Source: Stenotrophomonas sp. WZN-1 (GTDB lineage: Bacteria; Pseudomonadota; Gammaproteobacteria; Xanthomonadales; Xanthomonadaceae). From it: a stretch of DNA of 64,000 nucleotides. Of the stretch, positions 38,874 to 48,087 are shown in pieces. Within the stretch, counting starts at the first letter, position 1, and each line of letters starts with the position of its first letter. The notes beneath the pieces are model-generated. The model searched no databases and was not told the origin of the DNA. It saw nothing but the letters and a program-made list of their open reading frames with translations. The stretch is from the NCBI RefSeq assembly GCF_002192255.1, contig NZ_CP021768.1:1072001-1136000 (forward strand), written 5' to 3'. A program made the translations under genes and the position numbers.

Positions 38874-39932
38874 TCAGCCGATGTGGACGCGCTCGGCGCC
38901 TTCAGCGGTGACCACCTGGCCGATGGTCCAGTGATCCAGGCCCTGCGCCTTGACTGCCTCGGACACGGCGGTGACCTGGTCCGCTGCGACGATCAGCACG
39001 AAGCCGATGCCGCAGTTGAAGGTGCGCCACATCTCGCTGTCGGCCACGGCGCCTTCCTTCTGCAGCCACTGGAACACCGGCGGCAGGGTCCAGGCCGAGG
39101 CCTGGATGTCCAGGCCGAGGCCGTCGGGCACCACGCGGATGATGTTCTCGGTCAGGCCGCCACCGGTGATGTGGGCCATGCCGTGGATGGCTTCGCCGTG
39201 CGACTTCAGCAGCGACAGGATCGGCTTCACGTACAGGCGGGTCGGCGCCATCAGCGCGTCGACCAGCTTCACGCCGCCTTCCAGCTCCAGGTCGGCCGGG
39301 CGGCCGGCACGGTCGTAGATGCGGCGCACCAGCGAGTAGCCATTGGAATGCGGGCCGGACGAGGCGATGCCGATCAGCACGTCGCCGGCGGCCACGCTGG
39401 CGCCGTCCTTCAGCTCGCTCTTCTCGACCGCAGCGACCGTGAAGCCGGCCAGGTCGTACTCGCCCGGGGCGTACATGTCGGGCATTTCAGCGGTTTCGCC
39501 GCCGATCAGGGCGCAGCCGGCCTCGGTGCAGCCGTTGGCGATGCCGCCCACGACCGCGGCGGCGGTGTCGATGTCCAGCTTGCCGGTAGCGAAGTAGTCC
39601 AGGAAGAACAGCGGCTCGGCGCCCTGCACCAGCACGTCGTTCACGCACATCGCGACCAGGTCGATGCCGATCGTATCGTGGCGGTTCAGCTGGTGGGCCA
39701 GCTTCAGCTTGGTGCCCACGCCATCGGTACCCGACACCAGCACCGGCTCGCGGTACTTGTTGGACAGGTCGAACAGGGCGCCGAAGCCACCCAGGCCGCC
39801 CATCACTTCCGGGCGGAAGCTGCGCTTGACCAAGGGCTTGATCCGCTCGACCAGCGCGTTGCCGGCGTCGATGTCGACACCCGCGTCACGGTAGGTGAGG
39901 GGGGAGGGGGCGGAAGACGGGGTGTTGGTCAC
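38874..39932 (-). CDS. purM: Phosphoribosylformylglycinamidine cyclo-ligase
   Basis: 352 residues from GTG 39932 (an ATG at 39989 would add 19 residues). AIR synthetase, fifth step of purine synthesis. Family motifs: [54 protein letters not shown] and the [11 protein letters not shown] motif. In most gammaproteobacteria purM and purN are adjacent; here three membrane-protein genes intervene. Confidence 0.95.
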   Translation of the reverse strand: MTNTPSSAPSPLTYRDAGVDIDAGNALVERIKPLVKRSFRPEVMGGLGGFGALFDLSNKYREPVLVSGTDGVGTKLKLAHQLNRHDTIGIDLVAMCVNDVLVQGAEPLFFLDYFATGKLDIDTAAAVVGGIANGCTEAGCALIGGETAEMPDMYAPGEYDLAGFTVAAVEKSELKDGASVAAGDVLIGIASSGPHSNGYSLVRRIYDRAGRPADLELEGGVKLVDALMAPTRLYVKPILSLLKSHGEAIHGMAHITGGGLTENIIRVVPDGLGLDIQASAWTLPPVFQWLQKEGAVADSEMWRTFNCGIGFVLIVAADQVTAVSEAVKAQGLDHWTIGQVVTAEGAERVHIG

Positions 39933-40031
39933 GGGCGTCGGCGCTGGCAGGGGTTGAATGAGCGATTTTAACAGGCCGCATTGGCGCAAAGGCCGTATTC
40001 GGGCAACAATTCCCCCGGATTCGTCGAGCCA

Positions 40032-41171
40032 ATGGATGTCCTGATGCGCCGCAGCCTGATTCTGACCCTGCTCCTTGCACTGAGCCTGCCGGTGGCCACG
40101 ATGGCCCAGAGCGGCCTGCGCACCGAGGGAGATGTCGCCACCGCCTCCGGTGCCTATGAGGCCGAAGTGCCCGTCAACAGCCAGGCCGAAGCCGATCGCA
40201 ACGGTGCCCTGGCCCGTGCCCTGAGCGTGGTGCTGGGCAAGCTGTCCGGCGACCGCAACGTGATGTCACGCCCCGGCGTGGTGCAGGCACTGCGCAATGC
40301 CAAGGATTACGTGGCCAGCTACGACTACAAGCAGGACCAGAGCGTGGGCGCCAGCGGCGCACCGAGCTTCCGCACCCTGCTGGTGGCCCGCTTCCGCGAG
40401 GATGACGTCGATTCGCTGGTCTCGGCACTGGGCCTGCCGCTGTGGCCGCAGCCGCGGCCGAAGCCGGTGCTGTGGCTGGCCGTCGACGACGGCAGTGGCC
40501 CGCGCCTGGTCAGCGTGCAGCAGGCCAACGCCGCCCGCCCGCTGCTGAACCGCGCCATCGAGCGGGGCTACAAGCTGGGCCTGCCCAGTGGCGGTGCTGC
40601 CGAACAGGCCCTGGCCGGCGCTATCTGGCGCCAGGACAGTGCCGCCGTGGCCCGTGCCTCCTCCCGCTACGCGCCGCCGATGCAGCTGATCGGCAAGCTG
40701 TACCGCGCCAACGGTGGCTGGCAGGCGGATTGGGTGTTCGTCGACAACGGCCGCGAACTGAACAAGTGGACCAGCAAGGACGCCAACGCCATGCGCGCGA
40801 TGGCCGCCGGTGCCGACGGCGCCGCCGATGCGCTGGTCAAGCGCTATGCCAAGGCCGGCGTGGCCGTCGGCCAGGCGGGCACCTACCGCCTGGTGGTGAC
40901 CGGCATCAACAGCGCCGATGACTACCTGCGCCTGGCCGCTGGCCTGCGCGAGGTGCCGGTGGTGCGCAATGTCACCCCGCTGCACGCCTCGGCTGGCCAG
41001 CTGGAGCTGAGCGTGGAGATGACCACCGGCCTGGCCGGCTTCAACCGCATGCTCGGCGACAACGGCGTGCTGGTGCCAAGCGCGCCGCTGCCGGCCCTGC
41101 CCACGCCCATCGACGACGCCACGGGTACCCCGGTGGCCGCCCCGGTCAGCAACGAGTACCGCCTGCGATGA
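40032..41171 (+). CDS. DUF2066 secreted protein
   Basis: About 379 residues from ATG 40032 (40044 is also possible). A signal peptide ends near ATMAQS, followed by the DUF2066 domain ([20 protein letters not shown]). It diverges from purM and overlaps the permease gene by 4 nt; the permease in turn overlaps hda by 4 nt, giving a coupled trio. DUF2066 has no assigned function. Confidence 0.82.
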   Translation: MDVLMRRSLILTLLLALSLPVATMAQSGLRTEGDVATASGAYEAEVPVNSQAEADRNGALARALSVVLGKLSGDRNVMSRPGVVQALRNAKDYVASYDYKQDQSVGASGAPSFRTLLVARFREDDVDSLVSALGLPLWPQPRPKPVLWLAVDDGSGPRLVSVQQANAARPLLNRAIERGYKLGLPSGGAAEQALAGAIWRQDSAAVARASSRYAPPMQLIGKLYRANGGWQADWVFVDNGRELNKWTSKDANAMRAMAAGADGAADALVKRYAKAGVAVGQAGTYRLVVTGINSADDYLRLAAGLREVPVVRNVTPLHASAGQLELSVEMTTGLAGFNRMLGDNGVLVPSAPLPALPTPIDDATGTPVAAPVSNEYRLR

Positions 41172-42337
41172 CTCTCACTCCGGAAGCGGAAATCGCGCAG
41201 TTCCTGCGCCGCCTGAAGTACATCCTGTTCGCCGGCCTGATCGGCTGGGTGGTGTGGCTGCTGGCGCCGATCCTGACCCCGTTCGTGCTGGCGCTGGCGC
41301 TGGCGTGGCTGGGTGACCCGCTGGTGGACCGCATCGAGGCCACCGGCCGCTCGCGCATGACCGGCGTGGTGCTGGTATTCGCAGCGATGGTGCTGGTGAT
41401 CGTGGCACTGCTGCTGGTGCTGGTGCCGATGATCGAGCGCCAGATCACCACGCTGATCGCGGTCGCGCCGCAGGCGCAGGCGTGGCTGATGCAGACCGGC
41501 ATTCCCTGGTTCGAGCAGAAGACCGGCCTGGAAGTGATGCAGTGGCTGGACCCGGACCGCCTGATCGAATGGGTGCGCAGCCATTGGCAGCAGGCCGGCG
41601 GCTTCGCCACCACGTTCATGGGCTACGTCTCGCGCTCGGGCTTTGCGATGGTGACCTGGGTGGTCAACATCCTGCTGCTGCCGATCCTGGCGTTCTACTT
41701 CCTGCGCGACTGGGACAAGCTGGTCGAGCGGGTGGCCTCGGTGATCCCGCGCAACCAGATCGGCACCATCAGTGCGCTGGCACGCGAGTCCAACGAAGTG
41801 CTGGGGGCGTTCATCCGCGGCCAGTTCCTGGTGATGCTGGCGCTGGGCGTGATCTATGCCGGCGGCCTGTCGCTGGTCGGCCTCAAGCTGGGCCTGCTGA
41901 TCGGCCTGATTGCCGGCCTGATCAGCTTCATCCCTTACCTGGGCGCGACCACCGGCATCCTGATGGCCATCGTGGCCGCGCTGGTGCAGGCGCAGGGCTT
42001 CGACCTGAAGTTGCTGCTGCTGGTCGGCGTGGTGTTCACCGTGGGCCAGCTGCTGGAAAGCTACGTGCTGACCCCGCGCATCGTCGGCGACAAGATCGGC
42101 CTGCACCCGGTGGCGGTGATCTTCGCGGTGATGGCCGGCGGCCAGCTGTTCGGCTTCCTCGGCATGCTGCTGGCGCTGCCGGTGGCGGCGGTGACCAACG
42201 TGCTGCTGCGCTATGCCCACCAGCGCTACCGTCAGAGCGAGCTGTACGTGGGCGAGAAGCCGGCGATCGTGCTTGATGGCGTGGTCGACGCCCCCCATAT
42301 CATCGTTCCGGACGACAAGGGCCCCGACCTGAAGTGA
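41168..42337 (+). CDS. AI-2E/PerM-family permease
   Basis: 389 residues with about seven to eight hydrophobic segments. The hallmark PerM/TqsA region GLISFIPYLGATTGILMAIV and LKLGLLIGLIAGL is present. Members include an AI-2 exporter and Na+/H+ antiporter-like proteins, so the substrate is open. It overlaps DUF2066 and hda by 4 nt each; linkage of perM with hda is common. Confidence 0.88.
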   Translation: MTLTPEAEIAQFLRRLKYILFAGLIGWVVWLLAPILTPFVLALALAWLGDPLVDRIEATGRSRMTGVVLVFAAMVLVIVALLLVLVPMIERQITTLIAVAPQAQAWLMQTGIPWFEQKTGLEVMQWLDPDRLIEWVRSHWQQAGGFATTFMGYVSRSGFAMVTWVVNILLLPILAFYFLRDWDKLVERVASVIPRNQIGTISALARESNEVLGAFIRGQFLVMLALGVIYAGGLSLVGLKLGLLIGLIAGLISFIPYLGATTGILMAIVAALVQAQGFDLKLLLLVGVVFTVGQLLESYVLTPRIVGDKIGLHPVAVIFAVMAGGQLFGFLGMLLALPVAAVTNVLLRYAHQRYRQSELYVGEKPAIVLDGVVDAPHIIVPDDKGPDLK

Positions 42338-43044
42338 TGGGTGTGCCGCAATTGCCGCTGGCCCTGCATTACCCGCGGGACCAGCGCCTGGAGACCTTCA
42401 TCGGCGCGCCGGATGGCGCGCTGGCGCAGCTGCGCGCGATCGCGGTCGGCGCCAGCCACGATTGGGTCTACCTGGAAGGTGCGGCGGGCACGGGCAAGAC
42501 CCACCAGGCGCTGGCGATGTGCTCCAGTGCCGAGCAGGCCGGGCGGCTGCCGACCTACGTGCCGCTGGCCAGCGCCGCCGGCCGTGTCCGAGCGGCGCTT
42601 GATGGGCTGGAGGCGCGCGAACTGGTGGCGCTTGACGGCCTGGACGAGGTTGCCGGCAACCGCGAGGACGAGGTCGCGCTGTTCGATTTCCACAACCGTG
42701 CGCGCGCTGCGGGCGTGACCGTGCTGTACACGGCGCAGAAGGCGCCGGGTGAACTGGGCCTGGTGCTGCCGGACCTGTGCTCGCGGCTGGGCCAGTGCGT
42801 CCGCGTGCTGCTGCAGCCGCTGGATGAGGAAGGGCGCGCAGCGGTGCTGCGCGAACGCGCGCTGCGTCGCGGCCTGGCCATCGACGAGGCGGCCATCGAG
42901 TGGCTGCTGTCGCACACCGGTCGTGAACTGGGTGGGTTGATCACCCTGCTTGACTGGCTGGACCGCGAATCGCTGGCGGCGAAGCGGCGGATCACCGTGC
43001 CGTTCCTGCGCCAGGTACTGGAAGAAGGCCGGCCTCGTTACTGA
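42334..43044 (+). CDS. hda: DnaA regulatory inactivator Hda
   Basis: 236 residues, AAA+ ATPase homologous to the DnaA core without the DNA-binding domain. Walker A GAAGTGKT, sensor and arginine-finger regions (PDLCSRLGQCVRVLLQPLDEEGR) and N-terminal QLPLALHYPRDQRLETF with the clamp-binding QLPL-type motif. It stimulates ATP hydrolysis by DnaA with the beta clamp. The last gene of the DUF2066-perM-hda trio. Confidence 0.92.
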   Translation: MMGVPQLPLALHYPRDQRLETFIGAPDGALAQLRAIAVGASHDWVYLEGAAGTGKTHQALAMCSSAEQAGRLPTYVPLASAAGRVRAALDGLEARELVALDGLDEVAGNREDEVALFDFHNRARAAGVTVLYTAQKAPGELGLVLPDLCSRLGQCVRVLLQPLDEEGRAAVLRERALRRGLAIDEAAIEWLLSHTGRELGGLITLLDWLDRESLAAKRRITVPFLRQVLEEGRPRY

Positions 43045-43581
43045 GTGTGGGGTTTGTTTGCAGGGCTGCGCCCTGCACCCGCCGAGGCCGAAGCAACGTC
43101 AACGTCAAAAGCGGGCTATCCGTGGGATGGCGGGGTGGGTCCGGTTGCGGGGGCCGCTGCAAGTACGTCCATGTAAGCTCGGTCGCCGCATCCATGCGGC
43201 TCATGCCCCCGCAACCGGACCCACCCCGCCTTCGACAGGTTCCCGCGGCTGTTGGTGGGTGTCGACCTTGGTCGACACCAGAGCAAGCGAAGCGAAGCGA
43301 CCCGCTTTTGCTTCTCTTTTTTCTTTTTCGTGGCTGGACGCCCACTGAAACTGTCAGAGGTCGGGCGGGTGGGCCATGCAGGGGCGTTGGCGCCATGGAT
43401 GGCGCCATCGAGCTTACAGGGGTGAAGGCGCTTTGCTTGCGAAGCACTGCTTCGCAAGCGCCTGAACGCACAGCCGCCAGCGGCTGGGCCGGGCCCCGGA
43501 GGGGGACTTGCAGCGTCCCCTGCATGGCCCACCCGTCCGACCAAGCACGCGATGTGCTCTGCGCGACCAGCCACGAGGGGC
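43045..43581. other. Gene-free structured block with two long inverted repeats
   Basis: 537 bp between hda and murU with no convincing gene. A perfect 26-bp inverted repeat (43129-43154 against 43205-43230) encloses a 50-nt loop that itself contains GCCGCA-TCCA-TGCGGC. A second, near-perfect repeat of about 27 bp (43360-43386 against 43514-43541) encloses two further hairpins (GGCGCCATGGATGGCGCC; GCTTGCGAAGCA...TGCTTCGCAAGC). A GTGTCGACCTTGGTCGACAC palindrome (43259-43278) lies between them. It may be a pair of mobile palindromic elements or a structured RNA. Confidence 0.75.
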
Positions 43582-44292
43582 TCAGCCGTTCGCTGCCAAC
43601 TCCGCATCCAGCGCGCGCAGGCGATCCACCGTCCCGACGTCGGTCCAGCGCCCGTGATGGTGCTGCCCGGTCATCAATCCCTGCGCCATGAAGTGCTTCT
43701 GCAGCGGCACCACCGAGAACTTCGGCGGCAGCCGCTCGCTGCCCGGCGCATCGCCGATCACCGTGCGCCAGTCGGCCACGATCGAAGGACGGTACACGCC
43801 GATGCCGGCATAGGTCAGGCACGGCCCCGTGCGGTCGTGATGCAGCAGGCCCTGTGCGTCCAGCCGGTAGTCACCGTCCGGGTGTTGAGCCGGATTGTCG
43901 ACCAGCACCAGGTGTGCCTGGCCCTGCGGCTCGCGCGGCAGCGTGGCGAAATCGAAATCGGTCCAGATGTCGCCGTTCACCACCAGGAACGGAGCGTCGC
44001 CCAGCACCGGCAATGCGTTGAGGATGCCGCCGCCGGTTTCCAGCGGGGTCTGCCCTTCGTACAGGAAATGCAGATGCAGGCCCCATTGGCTGCCATCGCC
44101 CAGCATCGCCGGGAACTGTTCGGCCAGCCACGCGGTGTTGACCACTACCTCGCGCACGCCCAGCGCCGCGAGGCGTTCCAGGTGCCAGACGATCAGGGGC
44201 TTGCCGGCCACTTCCAGCAGTGGTTTGGGCGTGTGCAGGGTCAGCGGGCGCATGCGCTCGCCCAGGCCGGCGGCAAAGACCAGTGCTTTCAT
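43582..44292 (-). CDS. murU: N-acetylmuramate-1-phosphate uridylyltransferase
   Basis: 236 residues. Nucleotidyltransferase signature AAGLGERMRPLTLHTPKPLL at the N-terminus, GDIWTDFDF metal-binding Asp, then a Rossmann core. With AmgK, directly upstream and overlapping by 4 nt, it forms the salvage route that turns recovered MurNAc into UDP-MurNAc, bypassing MurA-dependent synthesis and giving intrinsic fosfomycin tolerance in pseudomonads. Confidence 0.93.
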   Translation of the reverse strand: MKALVFAAGLGERMRPLTLHTPKPLLEVAGKPLIVWHLERLAALGVREVVVNTAWLAEQFPAMLGDGSQWGLHLHFLYEGQTPLETGGGILNALPVLGDAPFLVVNGDIWTDFDFATLPREPQGQAHLVLVDNPAQHPDGDYRLDAQGLLHHDRTGPCLTYAGIGVYRPSIVADWRTVIGDAPGSERLPPKFSVVPLQKHFMAQGLMTGQHHHGRWTDVGTVDRLRALDAELAANG

Positions 44293-45314
44293 CGGGCCAC
44301 GCGCATCGGTGCGGCCAGCTCGGCCAGCGCTGGCTTGATGCGCTCTTCCAGCAACTGCTGCAGCGGCGCCAGTTCGCGGTAGCGCGGCAGCACTTCATCC
44401 AGGTAGGTGATGAAGCGTGGCGCGTCGTCCAGGTAGTGGCCCTTGTTGTCGCGGTACCGCAGGCGGCAGAACAGGCCGAGGATCTTCACGTGGCGCTGGA
44501 TGCCCATCCAGTCGGCATCGCGCAGGAAGGTGCCGCGGTCGGGTACCGGCAGGCCGGCGCTGCGTGCGCGCTCGTGGTACTGCGCCAGCCACTCATCCAC
44601 GCGCTGCAGCGGCCAGCTCAGGAACGCGTCCTTGAACAGGCTCACTGCGTCGTAGGCGATCGGGCCGCGCACCAGGTCCTGGAAATCCAGCACTGCAGGG
44701 CCGTCGTCAACCGGCATCAGGTTGCGCGGCATGTAGTCGCGATGGGTCATCAGCTGGGCCTGGCCCAGCGCGTTGTCCATCAGCCGGCGGTGCACAAGCT
44801 GCAGGCCTTCAATCTCGCCACAGTCCAACTCCAGGTTCAGGTGGCGCTGCAGGAACCATTCGTCGAACAGGCCGGCATCGCGCTGCAGCAGCGCTTCGCC
44901 GAACTGGCCGAAGTCGGCCGGCACCGGGATCGCCTGCAGGCGCAGCAGCTGTTCGATCGAGCGGCCGAACCATTCATCGGCGTTGCGCTCGTCGAGGATC
45001 TTCGCCAGGGTCGGGCCGCCGAGATCCTCCAGCAGCAGGAAGCCGGCTTCCAGGTCCTGGGCGAGCAGCGCGGGCACGCGCAGGCCGTGGTCGTGCAGCA
45101 GGCCGCGCATGCGCAGCCACGGCCGCGGATCTTCCAGCCCCGGCGGAGCGTCCATCACGATGTGGCTGCCGCGCGTGCTGGTGGTGCGCCAATAGCTGCG
45201 CATGCCGGCATCGACCGAGGCGCGTTCGACCACCGCGTCGGCATCGTCGAGCTGGGTACGGGCCCACTGCAGGCGCTGCGCGCTGCGCTGGGGATCAGAG
45301 GCGGGTTCGGTCAT
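44289..45314 (-). CDS. amgK: MurNAc/GlcNAc anomeric kinase AmgK
   Basis: 341 residues, aminoglycoside-phosphotransferase-like fold. The catalytic loop MTHRDYMPRNLM (HxDxxxxN) and the metal-binding Asp in VLDFQDLVRGP are intact. It phosphorylates MurNAc at C1 for MurU. The ATG (45314) is 60 bp from the next gene, and it overlaps murU by 4 nt. Confidence 0.92.
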   Translation of the reverse strand: MTEPASDPQRSAQRLQWARTQLDDADAVVERASVDAGMRSYWRTTSTRGSHIVMDAPPGLEDPRPWLRMRGLLHDHGLRVPALLAQDLEAGFLLLEDLGGPTLAKILDERNADEWFGRSIEQLLRLQAIPVPADFGQFGEALLQRDAGLFDEWFLQRHLNLELDCGEIEGLQLVHRRLMDNALGQAQLMTHRDYMPRNLMPVDDGPAVLDFQDLVRGPIAYDAVSLFKDAFLSWPLQRVDEWLAQYHERARSAGLPVPDRGTFLRDADWMGIQRHVKILGLFCRLRYRDNKGHYLDDAPRFITYLDEVLPRYRELAPLQQLLEERIKPALAELAAPMRVAR

Positions 45315-45377
45315 GCAGGCATATCCGGGCGCGCTGGGCGCACCAACGTCGGCAACAGGAAGGAAGGGGGAGCGGCG

Positions 45378-45647
45378 TCAGCGGCGACCGCTGAACAGGC
45401 GCAGGACGGCAAGAACGGCCACCGCGCCCACCACCGCACCGAGGAAACCGGCCGGTTCGCCGGGGGCGTACCAGCCCATGTACTGGCCGAACCAGCCGGC
45501 CAGCAGGGCACCAAGAATGCCCAGCACGATGGTCAGCAGGCAGCCCATGCGGTTGTTGCCGGGCATGAAGAAACGCCCGAGCAGGCCGACAAAGAAGCCG
45601 ACCAGCAGGATGTACAGCCAGCTGCTGCTGCCGAACAGACCATTCAT
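45378..45647 (-). CDS. GlsB/YeaQ/YmgE-family membrane protein
   Basis: 89 residues from ATG 45647. Three hydrophobic segments with Gly-rich LVGFFVGLLGRFF, LTIVLGILGALLAGWFGQYMG and FLGAVVGAVAVLAVL, the pattern of transglycosylase-associated/GlsB stress proteins. Role unclear. Confidence 0.88.
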   Translation of the reverse strand: MNGLFGSSSWLYILLVGFFVGLLGRFFMPGNNRMGCLLTIVLGILGALLAGWFGQYMGWYAPGEPAGFLGAVVGAVAVLAVLRLFSGRR

Positions 45648-45716
45648 GCGCGCGGATTCCGCTTGAGTGTGGACGCAGCCTAGCAAGGCCAGGCTGCGTC
45701 CGTCACGGGTGCCGGA

Positions 45717-47210
45717 TCAGCAGCAGCCGTGGTCGCCGTGGCGGGTGCCGCTGTCGGCAGCCACCGGCGAACCGCTGGTCTCGCCGCGCAGGCTGGCGGC
45801 GTAGTGCTCGCTGATCACCTTGGACACGCAGGCGGTGACCTTCTTGCCCATCGGGATGTGCAGGAACTCGTTCGGGCCATGCGCATTGGAGTGCGGGCCG
45901 AGCACGCCGGTGATCATGAACTGCGCACCCGGGAACTTCTCACCCAGCATGCCCATGAACGGGATCGAGCCACCTTCGCCCATGTACATCGCCGGCTTGC
46001 CGAAGAAGGCTTGGCTGGCGTCGTCGATGGCCTGGGTCAGCCACGGCGCCATCGCCGGGGCGTTCCAGCCGGTGGAGGCCTTTTCCAGGTCCAGGGTGAC
46101 CTGCGCGCCGTTCGGCGGATCGCGCAGCAGCGCTTCCTTCAGCAGTTCACCGCAGGTCTTGCCGTCGGCGGTCGGCGGCAGGCGCAGCGACAGCTTCACC
46201 GAGGTCTGCGGGCGCAGCACATTGCCGGCAGATTCCAGCGCCGGCATGCCACCCACGCCGGTGACCGACAGTGCCGGACGCCAGGTGCGGTTGAGCACCA
46301 GCTCGGTCAGGTCCTCGTTCATCGGACGCAGGCCGTCGACCATCGGGAACTTCTCGAAGATCTCGGTATCGACCACTTCGGCGGCACGCTTGGCCTGTTC
46401 CTGGCGCTCGGCCGGGATCTCAACGTTCATGCCGTCGATCAGGATGCGGCCGGTGTCCTGGTCCTCGATGCGCGACAGCAGCTGGCGCAGCAGGCGGAAG
46501 CTGGACGGCACCACGCCGGACGCATCGCCGGAGTGCACGCCTTCGTTGAGCACCTTCACGGTGAAGTTGCCGCCGGTCAGGCCGCGCAGCGAGGTGGTGC
46601 ACCACAGTTGGTCGTAGTTGGCGCAGCCCGAATCCAGGCAGACCACCAGCGACGGCTTGCCGATGCGGTCGGCCAGGTGGTCGACGTAGGCCGGCAGGTC
46701 ATAGCTGCCGGACTCTTCACAGGCTTCGATCAGCACCACGCAGCGGGCGTGCGGCAGGCCCTGGGCCTGCAGTGCCAGCACCGCGGCCAGCGAGCCGAAG
46801 ATGGCGTAGCCGTCGTCCGCACCGCCGCGGCCATACAGCTTGTCGCCGCGCAGGACCGGCGTCCACGGGCCGAGGTCGTCGTCCCAGCCGGTCATTTCCG
46901 GCTGCTTGTCCAAGTGGCCGTAGAGCAGGATGGTGTCGTCGCCGGTTTCGGCGCCGGTGGCCGGAATTTCCAGGAAGATCAGCGGGGTACGGCCTTCCAG
47001 GCGCACCACTTCAACCTTCAGGCCGGGCAGCTGCTGGGCCTTGGCCCAGTTCTCCATCAGGGTGACCGCCTGTTCCATGTAGCCGTTCTGCACCCAATTG
47101 GCGTCGAACATCGGCGACTTGTTGGGAATGCGGATGTAGTCGACCAACTGCGGGACGATTTCGCTGTCCCACTTGTCATTGACGAATTGGCCGAGCTTGG
47201 CGCTGTCCAT
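45717..47210 (-). CDS. M20-family dipeptidase
   Basis: 497 residues from ATG 47210 (GGAG 6-7 nt upstream). Zinc ligands of the M20 fold: LLYGHLDKQPE (His, Asp), GADDGYAIFGS (Asp), EACEESGSYDLPAY (Glu-Glu), DSGC and a terminal His in GPHSNAHGPNEF. Cytosolic or secreted; no signal peptide visible. The last 20 residues are a Gly/Ser-rich tail ending HGDHGCC, which might add a metal site. Substrate, probably dipeptides, is inferred from the family. Confidence 0.9.
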   Translation of the reverse strand: MDSAKLGQFVNDKWDSEIVPQLVDYIRIPNKSPMFDANWVQNGYMEQAVTLMENWAKAQQLPGLKVEVVRLEGRTPLIFLEIPATGAETGDDTILLYGHLDKQPEMTGWDDDLGPWTPVLRGDKLYGRGGADDGYAIFGSLAAVLALQAQGLPHARCVVLIEACEESGSYDLPAYVDHLADRIGKPSLVVCLDSGCANYDQLWCTTSLRGLTGGNFTVKVLNEGVHSGDASGVVPSSFRLLRQLLSRIEDQDTGRILIDGMNVEIPAERQEQAKRAAEVVDTEIFEKFPMVDGLRPMNEDLTELVLNRTWRPALSVTGVGGMPALESAGNVLRPQTSVKLSLRLPPTADGKTCGELLKEALLRDPPNGAQVTLDLEKASTGWNAPAMAPWLTQAIDDASQAFFGKPAMYMGEGGSIPFMGMLGEKFPGAQFMITGVLGPHSNAHGPNEFLHIPMGKKVTACVSKVISEHYAASLRGETSGSPVAADSGTRHGDHGCC

Positions 47211-47409
47211 CTGAAACTCCGGTTGCATGGGCTGATCCGCGCATTCTACGCCTGTGCTGAGGGTAGGGTTTTTCCTACATCACGTCGGGTATTTGGCTGG
47301 CTTACGGAAATCCGGGAAACCGATAGGCTGTGCACATGTGGTGACGGACACTGTTCCTACCGACGGGATTGCCGGTCGGGACGGCCAGAATCACAGGGAG
47401 ATACACGTC

Positions 47410-47736
47410 GTGCCTTGGTTTGTCGTGTTGAGGGCACTGGTGCTGGTAGTGGGGATCGCTGGGGCGCATGCCGCTGAACCGATCGACATCAACCGCGCCG
47501 ATGCCCAGGCGCTGCAGCAGGGATTGACGATGGTCGGAGCCGCCAAGGCCGAGGCGATCGTCGAGCACCGGCGCAGACACGGCCCGTTTCATCGCGTCGA
47601 GGACCTGACGCAGGTGAAGGGGATAGGGAAAGCGATCGTCGAACGGAATCGACAGCGGATCACCGTAGGCAACAGGTTGTTGCCGGCGGATCCGGTACCC
47701 GGATCGGTACCGGTGAGGACCGTACCCAGGCGCTGA
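47410..47736 (+). CDS. Secreted ComEA-like helix-hairpin-helix protein
   Basis: 108 residues from GTG 47410, supported by GGGAG ending 9 nt upstream. A signal peptide (to about GAHA/AEP) precedes DINRADAQALQQGLTMVGAAKAEAI and LTQVKGIGKAIVERNRQRI, two half HhH motifs binding DNA non-specifically. The gene is a short stand-alone ComEA homologue, which in other bacteria binds DNA during uptake. Natural transformation is a possible role but is not shown. Confidence 0.85.
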   Translation: MPWFVVLRALVLVVGIAGAHAAEPIDINRADAQALQQGLTMVGAAKAEAIVEHRRRHGPFHRVEDLTQVKGIGKAIVERNRQRITVGNRLLPADPVPGSVPVRTVPRR

Positions 47737-48087
47737 CAGCAGGAATCGTCGGAACCGGCAGGAGGCTGGTTCACCGGGCACGGACAGGAAGGCCGTGACC
47801 ACCGACCGCCGCAGGACGCGGCACCAATCACCAGGATGGTGGCATCACAGACCTGTGGAAGGGGCTGAGATACAGACAGGACAGACGCGGCCGCGTGCAG
47901 GATGCAACGCTACCCCCACAGCGCAGGATGCGAGGGGGCGGCAGCAGGCCGACAAGGATGTAACGATTGCCCGGTACGACACATGGCTGTGTCGCCGGGC
48001 AGTTTCATTTCCGGCGCCCGGTTTTGCCGCGGCCACCACGGGCCAATGGTGTACGGTGGCCGCTCCGCATGGAAAGGACACCGCTGG
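47737..48087. other. Gene-free leader of the L,D-transpeptidase gene with one strong hairpin
   Basis: 351 bp without a convincing gene. Its main structure is TGCCCGG...CGACACA / TGTGTCG.CCGGGCA (47968-48001) followed by GTTTCATTT, resembling a terminator or a regulatory hairpin 87 bp before the L,D-transpeptidase start. Confidence 0.5.

Noticed and set aside
43047..43691. 214-codon frame in the gap downstream of hda
   Set aside because: It crosses both inverted-repeat blocks and the end of murU on the opposite strand; no start signal or protein-like composition.
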